Under the pieces are notes generated by a model. It did no database searches and was not told the DNA's origin. It saw nothing but the letters and a program-made list of their open reading frames with translations. A stretch of DNA of 64,000 nt, taken from a virus. This document shows, one piece after another, positions 58,765 to 64,000 of this stretch. The translations under genes were made by a program, and so were the position numbers. Numbering within the stretch: the stretch's first letter is position 1; every line of letters starts with the position of its first letter. The stretch covers positions 24,741-88,740 of IMG/VR virus record IMGVR_UViG_3300047453_000110, one strand, 5' to 3'.

Positions 58765-59239
58765 TCTTCTTTGCGCCTCTTTTTCTTGCGAGCTCTGACT
58801 TACGAACCGTTGGAAGAAGTTTCTTCGCGATTCTGTCAATGCGTGAACCCATTTTACTTACACGCTTCTCAATCTCTGCGCGGCGAGCTACTGACAACTC
58901 AGACTTATCTATACCCTTAGTAATCTTCTTGACGATTGCTCCACGGGCCTGACGGCGAGCGCGTTTCTTTAACGTATCCATATTCGCAACACGGCGTGCT
59001 GCAATCTTACGTCCTCGCGCAATCTTCGCTTTATTCTTCTTGAGATTTCTTGCCAGTTTACGGCGTTGTTGGACAGTGAGTGCTTCTGTCTCTATAGGCG
59101 CGTGGGTGGAAGAATACTCTGCATCCGTTCCTGCACCGATATCACGCTTACGTTTCTTTGCGTTATATGCCTGTTGAGGGTCACCCGTTTGGGTGTAGTC
59201 AACGTTGATAAAAGTCTTCAGGCTCATTGGTTTAGCCAT
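58757..59239 (-). CDS. Very basic DNA-binding-like virion protein
   Basis: 160 residues, about a third Arg/Lys, e.g. TVQQRRKLARNLKKNKAKIA, RGRKIAARRVANMDTLKKRA. N-terminus MAKPMSLKTFINVDY. Composition suits a packaged DNA-condensing protein. AGAGG ribosome-binding site; overlaps the adenylyltransferase start by 8 bases. Confidence 0.65.
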   Translation of the reverse strand: MAKPMSLKTFINVDYTQTGDPQQAYNAKKRKRDIGAGTDAEYSSTHAPIETEALTVQQRRKLARNLKKNKAKIARGRKIAARRVANMDTLKKRARRQARGAIVKKITKGIDKSELSVARRAEIEKRVSKMGSRIDRIAKKLLPTVRKSELARKRGAKKSD

Positions 59240-59243
59240 TTTA

Positions 59244-60479
59244 TTACCTCTTCGGTTTATCCCATCCCTTCAGTATGTCAGGACTGAAGTTATTATACGA
59301 AAATTCTAAGCGGTCAACCAACTTGACCGCATCACCACCTAATTTATCAATAGCAACAAAACCCTCTGCGCCGGTGCGAACCTTATAACCTTTTTTGGTT
59401 TGCACAAATGCATCATAGTTTGCAATACTATTAAGTTTATTTATAAGTTTTAGTTTCGCTAATACAATATTTTTCTGTAAATCAAACATGTTTACAAGAG
59501 ATTTTTTGTTCCGTGTAGAGAAGAACTTCATGATTTCATCCAACTTTGCTTGTTGAACCATGCGACCCTTCTCTGATTTACGTTTCTCCATCTCTTTTAC
59601 AAACTTATTGTCAATCCATTTGATAAGACCCATGACATGTTTGTTACTATTCGGAATGACCTGACCCTCACGCACGAAGGTGTTATTGTATTGTTCAATC
59701 AATCGTGCGAGTTCTTGGTTCTTTTCCAGTTCACGCAAGGTCGAACCCGCAATACTGTTGAAGAGTTTACCAGCCGTTGACAGATGCTTGGTCACCTCGG
59801 CGGTCTCTTTCTTGTTCATTGTCGCACCACCGACATCACGCAACATTGCGTCAGCAGAGTATACATTCTTAGAGGTCTTAAACTTTGATACATCAACACC
59901 GTAGGATGCCTTCATGCTTTCAAAGTCACTCCCTTTGTAGGTTGTGTGCCAGACGATTCCGATTTGCGCTTTGCGAACTGATTCTGCCTGTTCGTATGGA
60001 ACTGCGTATATGATTGTATTGGGGTGGAAGGTTGTATACTTCTGACCATCAATCGTTTCATTCTTTAGGTCTGCTTTTGAAAACAAGAAGTCACCCTGAA
60101 CGACACCCTTGATGCCCAGTTCAGGTAGGTAACGAAGTGCAGCCTTCATCTTGTCTGCAAGGTCACCTGACATCTCTGCGTCAATCTCTGCGGCAGACTT
60201 ATAGATTTTAGGATTCTTCGCAAAGATACCTTTCTTCGCAACAAAGAAGTTCCCGTCTGACGGGTCTTGTCCTGCGAAGATTGCAGGCGCACCATCCCAC
60301 TTGACCGATAGTTTAGAACTGGTCTCACCCGCAAGCATGTCACGAAGTTCACGCAATGCATTGATTGCCTGACGAGTTCCGTTCACACCACCATAGAGAA
60401 CCTTGTCCTCGATATGAGTCATGTGAGTATTCTTTTGCTCACGGAGAAAATCTGGGAAGTGAAGTATCGTGGTGGTCAT
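59244..60479 (-). CDS. Ligase-like nucleotidyltransferase (KxDG motif, DUF6267-like)
   Basis: 411 residues. SVKWDGAPAIFAGQ contains K60-W-D-G, motif I of DNA/RNA ligases and capping enzymes. GVVQGDFLFSKAD (125-137) can be motif III, GAEGFVAIDK near residue 378 motif IV, and AVKLV motif V. The N-terminus TILHFPDFLREQK resembles capsid-targeting starts. If active it would form an enzyme-AMP or -GMP and join or cap nucleic acid. Located in the late internal-protein-like block. Confidence 0.62.
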   Translation of the reverse strand: MTTTILHFPDFLREQKNTHMTHIEDKVLYGGVNGTRQAINALRELRDMLAGETSSKLSVKWDGAPAIFAGQDPSDGNFFVAKKGIFAKNPKIYKSAAEIDAEMSGDLADKMKAALRYLPELGIKGVVQGDFLFSKADLKNETIDGQKYTTFHPNTIIYAVPYEQAESVRKAQIGIVWHTTYKGSDFESMKASYGVDVSKFKTSKNVYSADAMLRDVGGATMNKKETAEVTKHLSTAGKLFNSIAGSTLRELEKNQELARLIEQYNNTFVREGQVIPNSNKHVMGLIKWIDNKFVKEMEKRKSEKGRMVQQAKLDEIMKFFSTRNKKSLVNMFDLQKNIVLAKLKLINKLNSIANYDAFVQTKKGYKVRTGAEGFVAIDKLGGDAVKLVDRLEFSYNNFSPDILKGWDKPKR

Positions 60480-61777
60480 TACATTACCTTCAAATGGACT
60501 GCGGAGTCTTTGGTTTGGGATTTAGCAATACGGTAAAGATATTCGATTACCTGTTGTTCTCTACCTTCGATTGCGGTAAACAGTTCGGTTACCATATACT
60601 TAGACATCAACCAATCAACCTGTTTTCCCTCTAGTTTTTTGATGAACTGTTCTTTGGTCATCTTTGGATTATTGCTCATCGAATAGTTCTGATAGAACTG
60701 AGTGTAGAACTTATCAGGACTTGATTTGAAAAGACGTTCAATCACCTTCTTATCAGTCAGAGGTCTACCGACTGCGAGTTTCATTGCCTCACTGATACCA
60801 CCGTATGATACCTTACCATGCTTTGCTTTAGTAGCGACAATCTCACATTGGAAGGTTGGGAAGGTTCGGAACTGAATCTGACCTTTACCAGCAAAGTATA
60901 GATAACCATCTTTGGCAGCAAAGAACTCTCTCTTACCGTATGTCTTGGTTGTAAACTTCGGCGCTTTGAACGGCTTCTTATAGTTCACCTGAACCAGTTT
61001 CGGTTTCTTACCAATTTTCTTGAGAGAGATGCCCATAATGTCTCTCTCCGCATATGCCTTCAACAACTCGTTATTGAGTTCTGAGATACTCGATGCGTTG
61101 AGAATATTGTATTTGTTCTCTGCGCCTCTCGCAACTGCCCAGATATCTGCGGGAGTCCACTTGTTTACGTTCTTAAATATTTTCTCTTGTCGATTAAGTT
61201 CTTTGAATTTGTTCTCAAGTGCATCAACCCACGAAGAACCACGATGCCATGTATACTGTTTGCGTTTGAGTGCCTTGTGTAATAGTCTTGCACCGTTGAT
61301 AGATGATGCAATCCAACCGTCATCTGACAGAAGGATTTCATCTATCTTCGCGTCACTGTTTACCTTTGCGTATGCAGCCTTCAAGTCATCAGGGGAGAAC
61401 TTTGTATTTGGATTGTCCCAGATTACTTGTGCATATACACATTGTGCGGATTCGGTTGCACGGGTCTGGTCTGCACCACCACCCGAACCACGAGTTCCGC
61501 CACCGAACTCCTGAGACTTCTTGAGTTTACCGAATCCAAACTCTTCACCATCAGCCGTCACCAATGGTTTCGTAGACAGACCTTTCTTATTTCCTGTGCG
61601 GATTGCTTTTTCAATGTCTGCGCTGTATTGAATAACAACCTTGTCACCACTCGTAAGTTCGAATGGTTCACCCATTTTCATCTTTTTGATGAAGAGGTCT
61701 GCCCGATATTCTCTGTCTGGACGGATTATTTCCGCAAACGAGAGAACACTTTCGCTGAGTTCGTTAAGAGATAACAT
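60479..61777 (-). CDS. Late virion-region protein of unknown function
   Basis: 432 residues. N-terminus MLSLNELSESVLSF has an L-S-E/S site at residues 7-10. Later segments: GFGKLKKSQEFGGGTRGSGG, GADQTRATESAQCVYAQVIW, then KAPKFTTKTYGKREFFAAKD. Conserved in style with marine T4-like phages. Its TAATG overlap with the ligase-like gene and late promoter suggest a functional pair. Confidence 0.6.
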   Translation of the reverse strand: MLSLNELSESVLSFAEIIRPDREYRADLFIKKMKMGEPFELTSGDKVVIQYSADIEKAIRTGNKKGLSTKPLVTADGEEFGFGKLKKSQEFGGGTRGSGGGADQTRATESAQCVYAQVIWDNPNTKFSPDDLKAAYAKVNSDAKIDEILLSDDGWIASSINGARLLHKALKRKQYTWHRGSSWVDALENKFKELNRQEKIFKNVNKWTPADIWAVARGAENKYNILNASSISELNNELLKAYAERDIMGISLKKIGKKPKLVQVNYKKPFKAPKFTTKTYGKREFFAAKDGYLYFAGKGQIQFRTFPTFQCEIVATKAKHGKVSYGGISEAMKLAVGRPLTDKKVIERLFKSSPDKFYTQFYQNYSMSNNPKMTKEQFIKKLEGKQVDWLMSKYMVTELFTAIEGREQQVIEYLYRIAKSQTKDSAVHLKVM

Positions 61778-61811
61778 CGATTTCCCATTTATACAAATAG
61801 TATTATACCAC

Positions 61812-61819
61812 TATTTATA
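61812..61819 (-). promoter_or_regulatory. Late promoter element TATAAATA
   Basis: Exact element on the minus strand, about 34 nt before the ATG at 61777, heading the unit 61777 to 53802. A TATAAT at 61806-61801 lies nearby. Confidence 0.72.
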
Positions 61820-62495
61820 ATAAAATGGAAGTCGAATCTTGCTCTTCGTTATACTTTTTGATGGTGTCACGCAAAGAATTTATCCAGTTATCACGATGTT
61901 CGACAAAGATTTGTGGTTTATCCATACCATCAACACTGATGATAGTCACCAACTGTGTGATAGGTTGTCCCGTGCGTTCTTCCCACATAATAGCATATGC
62001 GGCTTCCTGCATGAAGTAGTTGTTAATCCAACTCTTCTGTTTCTTCTTCATTGCAGTCTTGAAGTCGATGATAGACAGTTTACCATCAAACTCAGCAACA
62101 CAGTCAACACGACCAGCAACACCCAAGTGTGTAGAGTAGAGCGGTGCTTCCTGTGCGTAGACAGTTCCAATCAAACCATCAAGAATTGGTTTCATAACAT
62201 TGAATGAGTGAATGATGTCTGGAGTATAACCGTCTTTGTAGTTCGGGTCATTGTCAATATACTTCTCAGTGATTTCGTGAACACGAGTTCCGCGACCTGA
62301 TGCACGACCAGAGATTTTGTTTGCCTCTGCTTCACCAACACGTTTACGCCACTTTGCGATAGAGTCACGAGATAGAATAGACAGGACAGTTGTGATAGAT
62401 GGAAGGTCGATTCCTTCGGGGGTCTTATACTTACGTCCAGAGTCGGTTGTCACCGCATTCATTTCAGTTAGTTCTACTTGTTCATGATTAAACAT
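61815..62495 (-). CDS. PD-(D/E)XK exonuclease (Cas4/RecB-like)
   Basis: 226 residues. LGVAGRVDCVAEFDGKLSII, DFKTA gives the D-(x)n-D-x-K core (Asp, then D-F-K), with GRGTRVHEITEKYI upstream and YFMQEAAYAIMWEERTG (QxxxY) downstream, the standard RecB/Cas4-family layout. A role in recombination or host DNA degradation is likely. Overlaps the HExxH gene. Confidence 0.78.
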   Translation of the reverse strand: MFNHEQVELTEMNAVTTDSGRKYKTPEGIDLPSITTVLSILSRDSIAKWRKRVGEAEANKISGRASGRGTRVHEITEKYIDNDPNYKDGYTPDIIHSFNVMKPILDGLIGTVYAQEAPLYSTHLGVAGRVDCVAEFDGKLSIIDFKTAMKKKQKSWINNYFMQEAAYAIMWEERTGQPITQLVTIISVDGMDKPQIFVEHRDNWINSLRDTIKKYNEEQDSTSILL

Positions 62496-63081
62496 TTCGT
62501 ATATTTTCCATTTTATTTCGTGCTGCTTTCCACTGAGTATATGTCAATGGTTGACGAGCCTTACCACATTTGAGTTTGCGTTTGGCGAACTCTTCCTTGA
62601 GTATCTTCTTGGCATCTGCACCGATGAATGCACCGACCAGTTCCAACAAGGCACGGCGGAAAGAACGACCATGATGCATGTGACCCAAACAATGTGTCAA
62701 CTCATGCAACAGAGTGTATTCGTCCAACCCTGCTTTACTATCTAGGACTACCGACCAACCGTCAGTCCAACCAGCAGTGCCACGACCCGTGTTGCGTTCT
62801 TTGAGAACAACTGCGGGTTGCTTCATGAGGTTACGGTCTGTGCGACCTTCTAGTTTCCAGACCTTCTGCCACTTCTTGGTCGCATAGATTTGCTTTGCAC
62901 GTTTCTGTGCTTCTTTCAGATTTTCGAACTCTTTGACTTTGTATCGTCTCTGAAAGGCAAACTCTGCTTGATAGGTCTTAGACTTCTCTGAGTCCACTCG
63001 ACCAGCAGCACCACGGTTTTGTTTGTGACTATGCTTTCGTTTATATTCAGCATACAACATTTTCAACGCATCTAGTTCCAT
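62488..63081 (-). CDS. HExxH metallopeptidase-like protein A
   Basis: 197 residues. LHELTHCLGHMHHGRSFRRA carries HExxH with a downstream His as third ligand, as in SprT-like or WSS1-type enzymes. The N-terminus is basic and helical. Could cut a host or phage protein; SprT-like enzymes act on DNA-protein crosslinks. Overlaps both neighbours. Confidence 0.68.
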   Translation of the reverse strand: MELDALKMLYAEYKRKHSHKQNRGAAGRVDSEKSKTYQAEFAFQRRYKVKEFENLKEAQKRAKQIYATKKWQKVWKLEGRTDRNLMKQPAVVLKERNTGRGTAGWTDGWSVVLDSKAGLDEYTLLHELTHCLGHMHHGRSFRRALLELVGAFIGADAKKILKEEFAKRKLKCGKARQPLTYTQWKAARNKMENIRNV

Positions 63082-63518
63082 TGTGCTAACATGTCCTTTG
63101 CTTCTTGTGATACCTGTGCTTCACGACCATACGCATCGATTTCCCACGGTTGGTCTTCATACTTTGTATTCGTATGATACTCACCATCCCACTCGGCAAC
63201 TTTAACCAGACAGTCGTTGACAATCTGAATACCGTGGTCATTCAACCGACCACTGGCAATCTGTTGAGCATGAATCATCTCATGAGCAATGTTGACTTTG
63301 ATAGTCTCAATATCAAGAGCCTCACCTTGAACGTGTGTAGCAATCTCGATATCGATGTCTTCGGCATCACCGTAACAATAACCACCAGCATCACCATCAC
63401 ACTTCTTCATCAAGTCAATGCGAAGGTCACCCTCATGACTGTCAAGATTGAGAATCACAGCAACTGCGTTGATGTAATCCTCAACCTCATAACCATTGTC
63501 TTCCAAATAAATATTCAT
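63072..63518 (-). CDS. HExxH metallopeptidase-like protein B
   Basis: 148 residues from the ATG at 63518 (MNIYLEDNGYEVEDYINAVA), with GAGAGG 5 nt upstream. IKVNIAHEMIHAQQIASGRL contains HExxH, and PWEIDAYGREAQ gives a possible third ligand Glu. Acidic. Unrelated outside the motif to the neighbour protein A. Confidence 0.66.
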   Translation of the reverse strand: MNIYLEDNGYEVEDYINAVAVILNLDSHEGDLRIDLMKKCDGDAGGYCYGDAEDIDIEIATHVQGEALDIETIKVNIAHEMIHAQQIASGRLNDHGIQIVNDCLVKVAEWDGEYHTNTKYEDQPWEIDAYGREAQVSQEAKDMLAQWN

Positions 63519-63545
63519 AACAACCTCTCTTCTCACTATACCTTT

Positions 63546-63574
63546 ATAGTATCAGCTTGGGCAGAAATTGTCAA
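63546..63574 (-). promoter_or_regulatory. Early sigma70-type promoter
   Basis: TTGACA (63574-63569), 17 bp, TACTAT (63551-63546), upstream of the HExxH genes. Confidence 0.75.
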
Positions 63575-63603
63575 GAACTTTCTTTCATAACAATATCAAT
63601 GGC

Positions 63604-64000
63604 TTAGACAGGAGCTCCAGTCACTTCGAGACTTTCCAGAACTTTTAGGACATTCTGTGGAGATGATTCGCCATATGGGTCTTCACCATGATTGTCCCCA
63701 AAGTCTGGTTCTGGTAAGAATGCCTCGACCACACCATTATCAACAATCATTGCATAACGCCATGAACGATACCCGAAACCAAGATTTGCTTTGTCAACCA
63801 ACATACCCATCTTGCGAGTAAACTCACCCGAACCATCAGGAACAACTTTCACATGTTCGAGGTTCTGGTCTTTTGCCCAACAGTTCATTACGAAACTGTC
63901 ATTGACTGATACACAATAGACATCATCGATACCATACTTTGCAAACTCACCTTCAGACATCAGACGCTCAAAGTCAGGCAACTGATATGTCGAACACGTT
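63604..64000 (-). CDS. Peroxiredoxin (Prx5/AhpC-TSA type), cut by right edge
   Basis: The visible C-terminal 131 residues begin TCSTYQLPDFERL, which contains the peroxidatic Cys (T-x-x-C region), and continue DDVYCVSVNDSFVMNCWAKD, HVKVVPDGSGEFTRKMGMLV and GYRSWRYAMIVDNGVVEAFL. This is the Prx5-like peroxiredoxin family that reduces peroxides with glutaredoxin or thioredoxin. The N-terminus lies beyond the window. Common in marine T4-like phages. Confidence 0.9.
   Translation of the reverse strand, partial: TCSTYQLPDFERLMSEGEFAKYGIDDVYCVSVNDSFVMNCWAKDQNLEHVKVVPDGSGEFTRKMGMLVDKANLGFGYRSWRYAMIVDNGVVEAFLPEPDFGDNHGEDPYGESSPQNVLKVLESLEVTGAPV

Noticed and set aside
59438-59445. TATAAATA on the minus strand
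   Set aside because: Lies within the coding sequence of the ligase-like gene (codons for KLINKL), about 200 nt from the next start; probably chance.
1-64000. CRISPR arrays, integrase, attachment sites, insertion sequences
   Set aside because: No direct repeat array, recombinase or transposase motif and no terminal repeats seen by eye.

Overview
The window is a contiguous 64 kb piece of a T4-like contractile-tail phage (tailed dsDNA myovirus). It carries clear counterparts of T4 gp2, gp4, gp5, gp6, gp25, gp26, gp32, gp33, gp48, gp53 and NrdA/NrdB. It also carries accessory genes typical of marine T4-like phages (cyanophage- or pelagiphage-type): PhoH, carbamoyltransferase, peroxiredoxin, SNase, sulfotransferases and many sugar-modifying enzymes. 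No photosynthesis genes, integrase or CRISPR array are visible. A phage-encoded outer-membrane barrel with a signal peptide and lipobox points to a Gram-negative host. Coding density is very high. Most neighbouring genes overlap as ATGA or TAATG, and no stretch of 300 bases lacks a gene.

Layout. (1) 1-10.8 kb, minus strand: baseplate genes in transcription order gp48, gp53, a gp27-like hub, the gp5 OB part, an amidase, the gp5 beta-helix part, an unknown, gp25, gp6, and a large structural gene that runs off the left edge. (2) 10.8-15.0 kb, plus strand: gp4, gp2, a tube-like gp54 candidate, gp26 with a -1 frameshift extension, and a tape-measure-like protein, ending at a bidirectional terminator. 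(3) 15.0-19.4 kb, minus: gp32, gp33 and many small early genes driven by consensus sigma70-type promoters. (4) 19.4-22.0 kb, plus: a late unit with two related unknown proteins and a P-loop kinase with a capsid-targeting-like N-terminus. (5) 22.0-22.9 kb, minus: small genes and tRNA-Arg(UCU). (6) 22.9-40.2 kb, minus: a long surface-chemistry island with glycosyltransferases, sulfotransferases, methyltransferases, a HAD-cytidylyltransferase fusion, a glutamine amidotransferase, a ferritin-like protein, a radical SAM enzyme and a carbamoyltransferase. (7) 40.2-49.8 kb, minus: M15 endolysin, PhoH, small early genes, two AMP-forming-ligase-like proteins, and NrdB and NrdA (NrdA carries an internal glutaredoxin). 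(8) 49.8-61.8 kb, minus: outer-membrane barrel, holin, and a late block whose proteins often begin like T4 internal (capsid-packaged) proteins, including an NMN adenylyltransferase-like enzyme and a ligase-like nucleotidyltransferase. (9) 61.8-64 kb, minus: a PD-(D/E)XK nuclease, two HExxH proteins, and a peroxiredoxin cut by the right edge.

Control signals fall into two clear classes. Early promoters have a TTGACA-type -35 and a TATAAT-type -10 with 17 bp between them. Late promoters match the T4 late element TATAAATA. In four early promoters the TGA inside TTGACA is the stop codon of the upstream gene. Three late promoters sit exactly 5 nt before an ATG.

The most notable observations are the programmed frameshift in gp26, the split gp5 with a separate amidase, the capsid-targeting-like N-termini on enzymes, and a gene set resembling Campylobacter phosphoramidate biosynthesis. 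The tandem ANL-type enzymes and the NrdA-glutaredoxin architecture also stand out. All family assignments come from reading motifs and gene order. No database search was run.
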